From the NCBI GenBank assembly GCA_002391625.1, contig DGFJ01000016.1, positions 62,434 through 126,433 on the forward strand: DNA of 64,000 nt, in the 5' to 3' direction. The notes beneath the pieces are model-generated. The model saw only the letters and a list, made by a program, of their open reading frames with translations. It ran no database searches and had not been told where the DNA came from. Of the stretch, positions 49,441-59,288 are shown piece after piece (position 1 is the stretch's first letter; each line of letters begins with the position of its first letter). The position numbers and the translations under genes were made by a program. Source of the DNA: Ruminococcaceae bacterium UBA3903 (GTDB lineage: Bacteria > Bacillota > Clostridia > Oscillospirales > Acutalibacteraceae).

Positions 49441-50100
49441 GTGGCTGTTACAACAGTAGCAACAAAAGGTAACCTAATAAATACTAAAAAATCCTTAGCA
49501 CTAGCAAAAACGGGCTACGACCTAATGGATAAAAAGCGTAATATTTTGGTGCGTGAAATGATGCTGCTTATTGACCACGCTAACAAAATACAGGATAAGA
49601 TTGATAACGCCTACAGTGAGGCATATATTTCTTTGCAGACAGCTAACATTACGCTTGGTTTCTGTGCAGAGATAGCGGGTACTGTACCTATTGATAACTC
49701 CTTGAGCTTAAACTACCGCAGTGTAATGGGTGTGGAAATTCCTATTGTTTCCATAGATGAGCAGTCACACCCACAGCTAAACTATGGTATGTATTCTACA
49801 AACTCTGCTTTGGATGCAGCTTATTTAAAGTTCGCACTGGTAAAACAGCTAACAGCTGAGTTGGCAGAGGTGGAAAACAGTGTTTACCGTTTGGCAGATG
49901 CTGTAAAGAAAACTCAAAGGCGTGCAAACGCTTTGAAAAACATTATGATTCCCCGTTTTGAAGAAACCGTAAAAATTATTTCTGATGCCTTAGATGAAAA
50001 GGATAGGGAAGAATTCTCCAGAATGAAGGTAATTAAAAAGCAAAAACAGCATAAAGAAAAATTGGAAAAAGAGATAGCTTTTGAAAAGCAACAGGCTTGA
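49441..50100 (+). CDS. ntpD: V/A-type ATPase subunit D (central shaft)
   Basis: 219 residues from the GTG at 49441, preceded by AGGGTGGTG. An in-frame GTG at 49429 overlaps that binding site. Two long helices with a short globular middle: VATKGNLINTKKSLALAKTGYDLMDKKRNIL at the start and KTQRRANALKNIMIPRFEETVKII near the end are typical. Rotates within A3B3. Last gene of the operon. Confidence 0.93.
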   Translation: MAVTTVATKGNLINTKKSLALAKTGYDLMDKKRNILVREMMLLIDHANKIQDKIDNAYSEAYISLQTANITLGFCAEIAGTVPIDNSLSLNYRSVMGVEIPIVSIDEQSHPQLNYGMYSTNSALDAAYLKFALVKQLTAELAEVENSVYRLADAVKKTQRRANALKNIMIPRFEETVKIISDALDEKDREEFSRMKVIKKQKQHKEKLEKEIAFEKQQA

Positions 50101-50119
50101 TTTTTTTGATTACATTATT

Positions 50120-50160
50120 AAAAGCAGGAACTCAGTTTATCTGGAGTTCCTGCTTTTTTC
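50120..50160 (+). terminator. Intrinsic terminator of the V/A-ATPase operon
   Basis: AAAAGCAGGAACTC (50120-50133) pairs with GAGTTCCTGCTTTT (50144-50157), followed by T's. The stretch 50161-50337 after it is AT-rich and empty. Confidence 0.93.
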
Positions 50161-50337
50161 CTTTAATAGAATACTTGGAACCCTGAAAAATATTTCTAAT
50201 ACTATAGATATGTTTCTGTTAAAGAATTAACATTTATAGGAAATTTTTACTAATAATAACAACTGGTCAAGAAATATTATTTTATTTTATGATGATTTAC
50301 TAAAATTCGATGATATGACTAATTTATTAACAATCTA

Positions 50338-50366
50338 TTGCAATTCAGCCGTTTTTAATGTATAAT
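50338..50366 (+). promoter_or_regulatory. Promoter of the large surface-protein gene
   Basis: TTGCAA (50338-50343), a 17-bp spacer and a perfect TATAAT (50361-50366); the same -35/-10 boxes as the V-ATPase promoter. The leader is about 135 nt. Confidence 0.7.
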
Positions 50367-50509
50367 TTTATCGTTAATAAAGATGTGCAATTATACACTT
50401 TTTTAGCGATTCATTAGATTGAAAAATGGTGGAGGTCAGGCTGTTTTCGCTATATGTGTGTTGTGTATTCTTTGAACAATAAAATTTACTTAGGAGGTAA
50501 AATGAAAAA

Positions 50510-53500
50510 ATGAACAAACAAAAGCTAAAACGTTTATCTAAGCGTTCGTTGTCTGTTTTGTTGACTATTTTAATGGTATTGTCTATGCTTACAGTATTAG
50601 GTACAGCAACTGCTAGTGCGGCTAGTACAGACTATTACTTGACAGGCTATTTGCACACATCAGGCAGTTATAGTGATGTAACAAAAGATAATGCAACCTT
50701 GATGTTTACAAGTGATGGCAACGGAACATACTCATTAACCACAACCTTTACCGGCGGTGATGCCCAGTATGTAACAGTCAATTATGGTCAATCTACAAAA
50801 TACTACGATGTTAATGGCGGTAACACAGAAAATAATCCAGCAACGCTAAAAGAAGATACCGCCTATAACGCATCTACTTCTGGTAAGGTAAAGGTTTCTA
50901 TGACCACTAGTACAACAGTTACATTTACATGGAATCCAGCATCACTTCAGCTTAGCTATGCTTATGGTGACGCTCCAAAGCCACAGGAGCCTGTATATGT
51001 AACAACAAAGCTGTTTAACTATTTATATGAAAACCAGTTAAACAATGGTGCAACCGATGACACTAGCAATAATACTACTGGTGATACTAATGATGCTGGT
51101 GGTACATGGTCCTCATATAGAAGTAAAAACGGTATTGCTAACAGCAGCTTAAATACAGCAATATCCAATTACTTTAAGACGGAGCTTGGCGGCAGCACAA
51201 CGGCAGCACGTCCACTTTACTTTGGTACATTCTGGGAGGAAACAACTGGTGGTGCTTCTTATGTTAACAGCAGCCTGTTAAACCCTTATATGTCACCAAA
51301 CTCAGCTCATAGACCAACAACAGGTACTAATATGAACGCTGTTGCACAGGGCTTAGTTGATACTTCCCTTAATAGCGATGGCGAGCTAACACAAAATGGC
51401 GTTGTTCTGCCATACTTTAGTGAGTCATGGTTTGCAAGTCATAAAGCATCCGGCAACAAGGACCTAGCTCATATTTATGATACTTCATTCCCAATGAACG
51501 TAACCCTAGACTCAACTACTGGTATCTCAAAATATAGCTATGATTCTAAAACAGATGCAAACAGATACTTTGATGCCAGCTCCCCAGAACAAATGAAAAC
51601 TGACGGAACAGGCCTTAAAAACTTTAGTGATACTTCAACAGGTTATTTTGCTTTTAGTAAAAATGAAGCTCAAAGAAAATACTCCTTTGGTACACAGTTT
51701 GATATCGACTTCTACGTTACTGAAGACGGTAAAATTGTGGGTGAGGATGATGCCTCACACCCAATGCAGTTTGACTTCTCTGGTGATGATGATGTGTGGG
51801 TTTACATTGATGGCAAGCTAGCACTTGACATGGGTGGTGCTCATAAGGCTGCCACAGGTAGCTTGGACTTCTCAACAGGTACATCAACATATGCTCAGGC
51901 ATTTGATGGTACATCAAGCACCAGTACCAACAGCACAACAGGTCCTGCTGTAACATCAAATAAGGCAGTTGATTTTTCAAGCGAATTGCTAACAGCCTTA
52001 GGTGGTACAAAAAATGGTAATACAGTTACTTATAAGAATACTGGTAAAGCACATAAGCTAACCTTCTATTATATGGAGCGTGGCTTCCTGGATTCTAACA
52101 TGAGTATTTCATACAACCTGTTGAAAGAACCACAGGTTGTTGGTACAACAGTAACAAATGACATTAACACCAACACAGTTAACAAATGTCTACTGGCAGG
52201 CACATTAAAGGTTGCTGATAACGATGGCTTTACATATGCTGTAAATGCTAACCGTTCTTCAGGTGATATTAACCCTGTTACAGCTAATACATCGGACCTT
52301 GTTAGAAACAACACCCTTACTGGTAATAACACAGTTTTATCTAAAAACGGTAATCCTACTGGTGGCATAAAATTTGCAGCAGATGGTAAGGTAACACCTG
52401 TTACAAATGTACTGTTCCAATGGAACGATTTTTGGAACGGCTCACCTGAAACTACGGTTTCCGGTACAGGTAAAACTACAACAACTGCAAATGCTCCTTT
52501 AACATTGTTATACAACCAGTCAGCTAACTTCCAAAATCTGTTTGCTATTGATGACGCCGCCGGTGTCAGAAGTACCGTTCAGATTGGACAAAATAATGAT
52601 TTAGCCCTTGCTGACAGAACAGGTAATGAGCTTTCATTTGGCACAGGTAGCAGAAAGGTTAGTGACTACTATACCACTGACTGGAAATTACTGCCTGAGG
52701 GTAAGACAACTAGCAGTACAGAGGGTACAGCAGATTATGCCACAAATAATACTGCATATGTTACTGATAATAAGGTAGCGGACTCCTTCTACAACGCAGG
52801 TACAGTAAACGAAAACACAGCTAACTATGTTGCTGAGTTTATAAACACAGTAAAAACAAAGGATATTATTGTAAAGAAAGAATTTGCAGCAGGCGATACA
52901 GCTGATGCAAACGCTAAGTTCGAGTTCAGAGTAGCCTTTGATGGTATATTTGGAGGTGCTACAACTGATACCTATACAGAGTATGCAGGTTTAACATACT
53001 CTATTAACGGTGGTGCAGCACAGACATACAATACCGCAACAGGTATTCAGCTAGGTCAAAATGACGTTGCTACAATCTCTGGTGTACCAGTAGGTACAAA
53101 GTACAAAATTACAGAGGTTGGCAAGGTAGAAGGTTCCAGCACAACAACGTATCGTTTCGTAAATGTGCAGAACATTAGCGACACACAGGCAATGCACGCA
53201 ACAACCGTAAAGGTAACAGGCGAAAATGCTGTAACAGGTAACTTTAGTATTGGTACAACAGAGGCAACAACAAATGATTATGTTTCATTTGTAAATACTT
53301 CTAAAAGTGATACTTTTACAGTTACTTATAAATATCATCCTCGTCTAGTTGTTAATGGTGTTCCAACTGTTATTGACAATAATAATTATAAAACCTTTAC
53401 AAAAGAGGTTAAGGCATTAACAAATGATGCTATTAAGGCAGCTGCCCCAACTATTGGAAATGTTTTGGATGCTTACAATTTAACAGATGGTGACATTGTT

Positions 53501-55678
53501 ATTGACAGTGCTAACGGTACAGCAGTAGCTACGTACACTAATGCACCTAAAACATACAATGTTAACTATATCATTGAGGGCAACACAAAGACAGTTTCTA
53601 AGGAGTTCAATGCTTTGGTAACTGCTGCTGATGATGTAAACGCAGGCAATCAGTCCACCGACGGCAGAAAGTTTATGTATTGGGCATTATTAAGATACAC
53701 AGACCCAGCATCTGGGGTTAGAGTATGGACACCGGTTACTGACCAGTACAACTATATGTACAGAGTAACAGGTAACATTAACCTGATGGCTGTATATGAG
53801 GGTGACACTGACCCTGTAACAGGCGGACAGTTCCAAAACCTAGTAACAAAATTTAGCGATTATAGCTCTTTAGGTATTAATGCTACATCGTCACAAACAG
53901 CCTATGATTTCTATACCACAGCAGATGGTGTAAACCGTGTACGTGCCAACGTAATATTCGGTTCTGTAGGAAACAAGGACGTTGACGAAGGTATTACAAA
54001 GGTTGGCTATGTAAGAATTAATAATAAAGAAAGCTATAGTACAGAATTTACATCTAAGAATGTATATGATGCAATTAAAGCTAATAATATGACAGCATTA
54101 AAGCCAGCTGGTGCAGGTGGCGCAGATGCTACAAAGATTGAATATACAGTTGATACCCATTATGGACCTGATGCTACTGATTATCCAGCAGGTCATATAG
54201 CCTTGACAAACAAAAACAGAGCAAACTTTGTTTTTGATATGCAAAGCAAAGACACAAATATGAATAAATATTATACTGTATATACTTATATGTATAAAAA
54301 TGGCGTTTTGTACGTATCTGATTCAGCAGCTTATATTAATTTATCCGAGGCTATTTCAGGTATTACTGACCCACAGAAGGTTGTTACTACATCAGTTAAG
54401 ACTACTGATGATAAAACATTGGCTTGTGGTACATTGACAGCTGATAAACTTGCAGTTGATGTTGACGGCACAATAACCTTTACTGCTAAGGCAGCAGCTT
54501 CTGTTGTAGTTGATGGCAAAACATACTATCCAGTATTTGACCATATGACTATTAATGGTCAAAACTATACAGATGCTACAGTTTCATATTCTGTAACAGC
54601 CGATGCTCCAGCAACTATTAATGCAGTGGCATACTTTAAATTAGACACAACACGCAAGATTACAATTACTACTACATCAACAGGTGGAGATGATAATTGT
54701 ACTGCACTTATTACAAAGCTAAATGGTGCTGACATTACACCTGTTACAACATTAACAGTAAACAGCGACGACAATGTTACAGTTACTGCTACACCTAGCG
54801 AGCATTACAGCTTTGCTTCTTGGTCAGATGCAGGTGAGGCTGAGCATACATTTACAGCTGTTGACAACGCTACATTGACTGCAACATTTACTAAGAAGCT
54901 TTATACAGTATCTGTTGAAAGCCCAGTAGCAGGCGGTACAGCTACCGTTAATGGATCAGCGTCAGTATCTGTAGCATATGGTACAACAGTTAACCTAACT
55001 GCCACAGCTGATACTGGTTATGAGTTTACACAGTGGAATGATGGTAACACATCAGCAACACGAAATGTACAGGTTACAGGAGATACAATATATACACCAA
55101 CATTTGCTAAGCAAATGGTTACCATTTCTGTTCCTGCTACAATAACTGGTGGTACTGCTACAGTTTCTGATGGTACTGCAACAGGTACTAGCGTAAAAGT
55201 AGATTATGGTACTCAGGTTACATTAAAAGCAACAGCCGATAGCGGTTATACGTTTAAGAGCTGGAACGATAGCGATACTAACGCTACACGTACAGTAACA
55301 GCTACAGCCAGCGTAACCTATACACCAACCTTTGCTACTGATGGAGCAACATATTATTTCGCAGTAAATAAAAATGTTACAACAGACCCAACAAAGATGA
55401 GGATGGGCTATTCACAGAATACATTCACTGAATTTACATACCTAGGAACTGACAGCTCAGGAACCTATTATATGTATAGCGCTGTAATATCAGGCTTAGG
55501 TGAATTTAAGCTAGCATCAACTGATGGTATTTCTCCAGAGTGGATAGGTAATAGTAATGGTAAATTGAGTGATGCTACCAACTGTAACAGCATTAGTTCA
55601 CCTTCTGGTTCAGATCAAAGAGGTAACGTAGCTTATGTTCAATGCTCATATAACCCAGATACTAAGGTAGTATCATAA
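50510..55678 (+). CDS. Giant secreted fibro-slime-domain surface protein
   Basis: 1722 residues. Signal peptide about 1-37 (KRSLSVLLTILMVLSMLTVL, ASA). Residues 40-155 form a beta-rich module opening YYLTGYL, perhaps carbohydrate binding. A fibro-slime/PA14-like domain covers about 390-540, with FSGDDDVWVYIDGKLALDMG at about 422-441. From about 784 (KDIIVKKEFAAGD) there is a SpaA/Cna-B-like domain. Three InlB-like repeats at about 1381-1618 share a TA-x-x-GY-x-F-x-x-WNDG-type core, followed by a C-terminal beta module. No LPXTG, dockerin or S-layer repeat is seen. Probably an adhesin. The ATG at 50510 lies 12 nt after GGAGG and overlaps a three-codon ORF. Confidence 0.88.
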   Translation: MNKQKLKRLSKRSLSVLLTILMVLSMLTVLGTATASAASTDYYLTGYLHTSGSYSDVTKDNATLMFTSDGNGTYSLTTTFTGGDAQYVTVNYGQSTKYYDVNGGNTENNPATLKEDTAYNASTSGKVKVSMTTSTTVTFTWNPASLQLSYAYGDAPKPQEPVYVTTKLFNYLYENQLNNGATDDTSNNTTGDTNDAGGTWSSYRSKNGIANSSLNTAISNYFKTELGGSTTAARPLYFGTFWEETTGGASYVNSSLLNPYMSPNSAHRPTTGTNMNAVAQGLVDTSLNSDGELTQNGVVLPYFSESWFASHKASGNKDLAHIYDTSFPMNVTLDSTTGISKYSYDSKTDANRYFDASSPEQMKTDGTGLKNFSDTSTGYFAFSKNEAQRKYSFGTQFDIDFYVTEDGKIVGEDDASHPMQFDFSGDDDVWVYIDGKLALDMGGAHKAATGSLDFSTGTSTYAQAFDGTSSTSTNSTTGPAVTSNKAVDFSSELLTALGGTKNGNTVTYKNTGKAHKLTFYYMERGFLDSNMSISYNLLKEPQVVGTTVTNDINTNTVNKCLLAGTLKVADNDGFTYAVNANRSSGDINPVTANTSDLVRNNTLTGNNTVLSKNGNPTGGIKFAADGKVTPVTNVLFQWNDFWNGSPETTVSGTGKTTTTANAPLTLLYNQSANFQNLFAIDDAAGVRSTVQIGQNNDLALADRTGNELSFGTGSRKVSDYYTTDWKLLPEGKTTSSTEGTADYATNNTAYVTDNKVADSFYNAGTVNENTANYVAEFINTVKTKDIIVKKEFAAGDTADANAKFEFRVAFDGIFGGATTDTYTEYAGLTYSINGGAAQTYNTATGIQLGQNDVATISGVPVGTKYKITEVGKVEGSSTTTYRFVNVQNISDTQAMHATTVKVTGENAVTGNFSIGTTEATTNDYVSFVNTSKSDTFTVTYKYHPRLVVNGVPTVIDNNNYKTFTKEVKALTNDAIKAAAPTIGNVLDAYNLTDGDIVIDSANGTAVATYTNAPKTYNVNYIIEGNTKTVSKEFNALVTAADDVNAGNQSTDGRKFMYWALLRYTDPASGVRVWTPVTDQYNYMYRVTGNINLMAVYEGDTDPVTGGQFQNLVTKFSDYSSLGINATSSQTAYDFYTTADGVNRVRANVIFGSVGNKDVDEGITKVGYVRINNKESYSTEFTSKNVYDAIKANNMTALKPAGAGGADATKIEYTVDTHYGPDATDYPAGHIALTNKNRANFVFDMQSKDTNMNKYYTVYTYMYKNGVLYVSDSAAYINLSEAISGITDPQKVVTTSVKTTDDKTLACGTLTADKLAVDVDGTITFTAKAAASVVVDGKTYYPVFDHMTINGQNYTDATVSYSVTADAPATINAVAYFKLDTTRKITITTTSTGGDDNCTALITKLNGADITPVTTLTVNSDDNVTVTATPSEHYSFASWSDAGEAEHTFTAVDNATLTATFTKKLYTVSVESPVAGGTATVNGSASVSVAYGTTVNLTATADTGYEFTQWNDGNTSATRNVQVTGDTIYTPTFAKQMVTISVPATITGGTATVSDGTATGTSVKVDYGTQVTLKATADSGYTFKSWNDSDTNATRTVTATASVTYTPTFATDGATYYFAVNKNVTTDPTKMRMGYSQNTFTEFTYLGTDSSGTYYMYSAVISGLGEFKLASTDGISPEWIGNSNGKLSDATNCNSISSPSGSDQRGNVAYVQCSYNPDTKVVS

Positions 55679-55714
55679 ATAATATTTCAGCACGTTAATG
55701 AAGTAAATTCATTA

Positions 55715-55760
55715 TTGACAAACACTTCCATTTGTAGTACAATAATACAAATGGAAGTGT
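55715..55760 (+). promoter_or_regulatory. Promoter with perfect palindromic operator-like dyad
   Basis: TTGACA (55715-55720), a 17-bp spacer and TACAAT (55738-55743). A perfect 15-bp inverted repeat, ACACTTCCATTTGTA (55722-55736) and its complement (55746-55760), encloses the -10 box. The expected start (about 55750) lies in the right arm, so the transcript cannot form the stem: this points to a protein-binding operator. For read-through from the surface-protein gene it could also act as an RNA hairpin. Confidence 0.7.
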
Positions 55761-55777
55761 AAAACGGAGGTAGAATT

Positions 55778-55918
55778 TTGAAAAAATCATATTCAGAGCC
55801 GTTGCTGGAAGTTATTAAATATTCGTTAACTGAGGATTTACTGGTTAAAGCATCATTTGGAGAGGTTTCTGTTCCTGATGTATCCAGTGCTGACAGTGGA
55901 TTAGACGAAGATTGGTAA
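55778..55918 (+). CDS. 46-residue acidic peptide, function unknown
   Basis: TTG start at 55778 with GGAGG 7 nt upstream. The peptide opens MKKSYSEPLLEVIKYSLTED and ends SADSGLDEDW: a basic start, an amphipathic middle (DLLVKASFGEV) and a very acidic C-terminus. No Cys and no membrane segment. From memory, short peptides with a KK-Y-x-x-P start and an acidic DW end occur in gut Clostridia, unassigned. It lies 100 nt after the fibro-slime gene but has its own promoter/operator and a strong terminator. A secreted signal, RiPP-like precursor or small regulator are all possible; none is shown. Confidence 0.72.
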   Translation: MKKSYSEPLLEVIKYSLTEDLLVKASFGEVSVPDVSSADSGLDEDW

Positions 55919-55950
55919 AACAATTTCAGCAATGACATAATTGCTAGTTT

Positions 55951-55983
55951 GGGGCAGGTACTAATTGTACCTGCCCCTTTTTT
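55951..55983 (+). terminator. Intrinsic terminator after the small peptide gene
   Basis: GGGGCAGGTAC (55951-55961) pairs with GTACCTGCCCC (55967-55977), 5-nt loop, then a T-run of six or seven. From here to 56127 nothing else is seen. Confidence 0.95.
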
Positions 55984-56127
55984 GGATTAATATTTACTTT
56001 ATGTTATACCAAGTAATGAAAGCTGCCATGTGATGCTTGTACTTTATAAAAGTTGTTAATTATTATTGTTGCTATACCACAATATATTGTAGATAAGGTA
56101 AAAAATCACAAATTGTAAAATTTGCTA

Positions 56128-56156
56128 TTGATTATTGTTTTTTCTTGTGATACAAT
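56128..56156 (+). promoter_or_regulatory. Promoter of pflBA
   Basis: TTGATT (56128-56133), a 17-bp spacer and TACAAT (56151-56156), placing the start just before the riboswitch. Confidence 0.65.
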
Positions 56157-56175
56157 GTAGTCACAATCAAACTGA

Positions 56176-56276
56176 ATTATACATCTGACGGAAATTTGTG
56201 GTTTAACACAGTGAGGTATAATATCAGGATAAGCCGACCGTCTGGGCAACCTAATATTTTTTAGGTTGCCCTTTTT
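56176..56276 (+). ncRNA. ZTP (pfl motif) riboswitch with terminator
   Basis: Matches the ZTP/ZMP riboswitch by its conserved strands: CTGACGG (56185), AACACAGTGAGG in the middle (56205-56216), and GCCGACCGTCTGGGC at 56233-56247. The last GGGC is also the first part of a terminator, GGGCAACCTAA (56244-56254) with TTAGGTTGCCC (56261-56271) and TTTTT. In the known family, ZTP or ZMP binding, which reports low 10-formyl-THF, prevents the terminator. PFL supplies formate for 10-formyl-THF, which fits. The motif was originally named after pfl genes. Confidence 0.85.
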
Positions 56277-56298
56277 GTTTATTAAGGAGGATAATCTT

Positions 56299-58527
56299 AT
56301 GTTTGAACAATGGAATGGATTTAACGGTGGTAATTGGCAGGAAAAGATAAATGTTTCTGACTTTATCTTTAACAATTACAAGCCATATTTAGGTGATGCA
56401 TCTTTTTTAAAGGGTGCTACACAACGCACAAAAGATTTATATGGTAAGCTACAGGTCCTTTTTGATAAAGAACGTGAAAGGGACGGAGTATTAGATGTAG
56501 ATGTAGATAATGTTTCCTCACTTACTAATTATGCACCAGGGTATTTAGATAAGGATAATGAGCTAATTGTTGGATGCCAAACAAATTCACCGCTGAAGCG
56601 TGGTGTTAACCCCTTTGGTGGTATGAGGATGGCAAAGAACGCCTGTGAGGCATATGGCTATAAAATGGGTAAAAAGATAGAAGAGGAATTTTCATATAGA
56701 ACCACTCATAACGAGGGCGTTTTTAGAGTATACAATGACGAGATGCGTCACGCTAGACACATCGGTATGATTACCGGCTTGCCAGACGCTTATGGCCGTG
56801 GCAGAATTATTGGTGATTATAGACGAGCTGCACTGTATGGTGTTGATAAGCTAATTGAAGAAAAGGAAAAGGACAAAAATGAGGTGGGAAGAGGATTGAT
56901 GGACGTTGACTCTATCAGATTGTCCGAGGAGCTTTACCAGCAGATAGCGTTCCTTAAGAAGTTAAAGGAAATGGCTAAAATGTATGGCTATGACATCAGC
57001 CTGCCAGCACAAACAGCACAAGAGGCTTTTCAGTGGGTTTACTTTGCATATTTAGGTGCTATAAAGGAACAAAACGGTGCTGCTATGTCAATGGGCAGAG
57101 TATCTACCTTTCTTGATATATATATTGAGCGTGATATAAAAAACGGTATTTTGGATGAGGAGCAGGCACAGGAAATTGTTGACCACTTTGTTATGAAGCT
57201 AAGAAGTGCCAGACACCTGCGTACACCAGAATATAATGAGCTTTTTGGCGGCGACCCAATGTGGATTACAGAAAGCTTAGGCGGTATGCGTGAAAATGGT
57301 AAAACCTTGGTTACTAAAAACTCGTTTAGATTTTTGAATACATTGTATACAATGGGTTCAGCACCAGAGCCAAATCTAACGGTACTATGGTCAGAGGAGC
57401 TGCCACAGGGCTTTAAAGAGTTCTGTGCTAAGGTTTCCATTGATACCGATTCTATACAATATGAGAACGATGACCTTATGCGTCCAATATATGGTGATGA
57501 TTATGGTATAGCCTGCTGCGTATCTGCTATGCAGATTGGTAAACAAATGCAGTTCTTTGGAGCTAGATGTAATCTGCCAAAGCTATTGCTGCTGTCCATA
57601 AACGGTGGCTATGACAACGTCAGCGGGGAAAACATAGGACCACAAATGTCTGTTTATCCAGACGAGGTACTAGACTATAACAAGGTGATAGCTAGACTAA
57701 GCATATACAGGGAATGGCTGTGTAATCTTTATGTTAATACAATGAATGTTATTCACTATATGCATGACAAGTACGCATATGAAAAGCTGCAAATGGCATT
57801 GCATGATACAGACGTGCATCGCTTTATGGCATTTGGTGTTGCTGGTTTATCATGTATTGCGGATTCCTTAAGTGCCATAAAATATGCAAAGGTATCAGTT
57901 GTAAGGGATGAAAAGGGTCATGTTGTAGATTTTGAAACAGAGGGCGATTTTCCTAAGTTTGGCAACGATGATAACCGTGTGGACACTATTGCAATGAACC
58001 TATTGCAGGGTGTTTATGAGGAGCTAAAGAAGACACCAACCTATAAAAATGCGGAGCATACCTTGTCAGCGTTAACAATAACATCTAACGTAATGTACGG
58101 TAAAAAGACAGGCTCAACACCTGACGGCAGAAAAAAGGGCGAGCCTTTTGCACCTGGTGCTAACCCAATGCACAATCGTGAGAAAAACGGTGCTTTAGCA
58201 TCCTTGAACTCTGTTGCCAAGCTGCCATATAGATGCTGCCGTGATGGTATATCTAATACCTTTTCTATTATTCCAGAATCATTAGGAAAAAGTGATACAC
58301 AGCGTGTAGAAAATCTAGTGTCTATTTTAGATGGCTATTTCCACAACAGCGCACATCACATTAATATAAATGTTATTAACCGTGAAAAGCTAATGGCAGC
58401 TTTTGAAAATCCAGAAATGTACCCTAACCTTACAATTCGTGTATCCGGTTACGCTGTAAACTTCCACAAGCTATCTAGAGAACAGCAAAAAGAGGTTATT
58501 AGCAGAACCTTCCACACATCACTATAA
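56299..58527 (+). CDS. pflB: Formate C-acetyltransferase (pyruvate formate-lyase)
   Basis: Converts pyruvate and CoA to acetyl-CoA and formate anaerobically. Start at ATG 56299 (AAGGAGG upstream); the frame is open further but the upstream part lies in the terminator. 742 residues. Adjacent catalytic cysteines C406-C407 ([11 protein letters not shown]) and the glycyl-radical site G717 in [11 protein letters not shown] are present, so this is true PFL rather than a diol dehydratase. Oxygen-sensitive enzyme, cytoplasm. Confidence 0.98.
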   Translation: MFEQWNGFNGGNWQEKINVSDFIFNNYKPYLGDASFLKGATQRTKDLYGKLQVLFDKERERDGVLDVDVDNVSSLTNYAPGYLDKDNELIVGCQTNSPLKRGVNPFGGMRMAKNACEAYGYKMGKKIEEEFSYRTTHNEGVFRVYNDEMRHARHIGMITGLPDAYGRGRIIGDYRRAALYGVDKLIEEKEKDKNEVGRGLMDVDSIRLSEELYQQIAFLKKLKEMAKMYGYDISLPAQTAQEAFQWVYFAYLGAIKEQNGAAMSMGRVSTFLDIYIERDIKNGILDEEQAQEIVDHFVMKLRSARHLRTPEYNELFGGDPMWITESLGGMRENGKTLVTKNSFRFLNTLYTMGSAPEPNLTVLWSEELPQGFKEFCAKVSIDTDSIQYENDDLMRPIYGDDYGIACCVSAMQIGKQMQFFGARCNLPKLLLLSINGGYDNVSGENIGPQMSVYPDEVLDYNKVIARLSIYREWLCNLYVNTMNVIHYMHDKYAYEKLQMALHDTDVHRFMAFGVAGLSCIADSLSAIKYAKVSVVRDEKGHVVDFETEGDFPKFGNDDNRVDTIAMNLLQGVYEELKKTPTYKNAEHTLSALTITSNVMYGKKTGSTPDGRKKGEPFAPGANPMHNREKNGALASLNSVAKLPYRCCRDGISNTFSIIPESLGKSDTQRVENLVSILDGYFHNSAHHININVINREKLMAAFENPEMYPNLTIRVSGYAVNFHKLSREQQKEVISRTFHTSL

Positions 58528-59228
58528 TGAACGGGTATATAAACTCGTTTCAATCTATGGGTACTGTTGATGGCCCTGGTGTAAGGTGTGTTATATTTAT
58601 GCAGGGCTGTCCGCTGCGCTGTGTCTACTGCCATAACCCTGAAACATGGGTAACAGGAACAGGTGTACAGGTAACACCTAAAGAAATGCTGAACCGTATT
58701 AAGCGATACAAAAGCTATATTTCAAAGGGCGGGGTAACTGTTTCTGGCGGAGAGGCTTTGCTGCAGGCTAGGTTTGTGAAGGAGTTTTTCGCCATGTGCA
58801 GGGAGGAGCGTATCCACACCGCACTTGATACCTCTGGCTGTATAATAAATGACGATGTTCATGATTTGTTGGATGTTACCGACCTGTGCTTGTTGGATAT
58901 TAAGATGACCACACCTGAGGAATACAAAAAATATACAGGTGTATCCTTAAACACCGTTTTAAAATTTTTAGATATTTTACAGGAAAAGTCCATAGACACG
59001 TGGATAAGACAGGTGATTGTACCTGATATAAATGATAATTTTGATAATATAGATAGATTAAATGATATATTAAGAAGGTATAATATTGTGAAAAAGGTGG
59101 AGCTACTGCCCTTTAGAAAGCTGTGCTTGGAAAAGTACAAGGAGATGGGCAAGCCATTTCCGTTGGCAGATACTCCCGAGGCTACACCGAAGGCTGTAGC
59201 ACAGTTACAGAAGGCAGTTATACTGTAA
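58527..59228 (+). CDS. pflA: Pyruvate formate-lyase activating enzyme
   Basis: Radical SAM enzyme that puts the glycyl radical on PflB. 233 residues with the cluster motif C28-x3-C32-x2-C35 (GCPLRCVYCHNP), the opening SFQSMGTVDGPGVR and the SAM-contact GGVTVSGGEALLQ. The ATG overlaps the pflB stop (TAATG), so the two are translationally coupled. Terminator follows. Confidence 0.98.
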   Translation: MNGYINSFQSMGTVDGPGVRCVIFMQGCPLRCVYCHNPETWVTGTGVQVTPKEMLNRIKRYKSYISKGGVTVSGGEALLQARFVKEFFAMCREERIHTALDTSGCIINDDVHDLLDVTDLCLLDIKMTTPEEYKKYTGVSLNTVLKFLDILQEKSIDTWIRQVIVPDINDNFDNIDRLNDILRRYNIVKKVELLPFRKLCLEKYKEMGKPFPLADTPEATPKAVAQLQKAVIL

Positions 59229-59238
59229 CTGAAAAAGT

Positions 59239-59288
59239 AAACCACCCTGTGTGCTACAAATGTGTAGTCACAGGGTGGTTTGTTTTTT
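59239..59288 (+). terminator. Intrinsic terminator after pflA
   Basis: AAACCACCCTGTG (59239-59251) pairs with CACAGGGTGGTTT (59269-59281), then GTTTTTT. Confidence 0.93.

Noticed and set aside
50510..55678. Dockerin or cohesin modules in the surface protein
   Set aside because: No paired calcium-loop DxNxDGxxN repeats were found; the D-rich part is the fibro-slime motif.
55778..59228. PflA as the radical SAM maturase of the 46-residue peptide (a RiPP cluster)
   Set aside because: PflA is coupled to pflB by stop/start overlap, has the standard activase motifs and no RiPP-recognition or SPASM extension; a terminator, promoter and riboswitch lie between.
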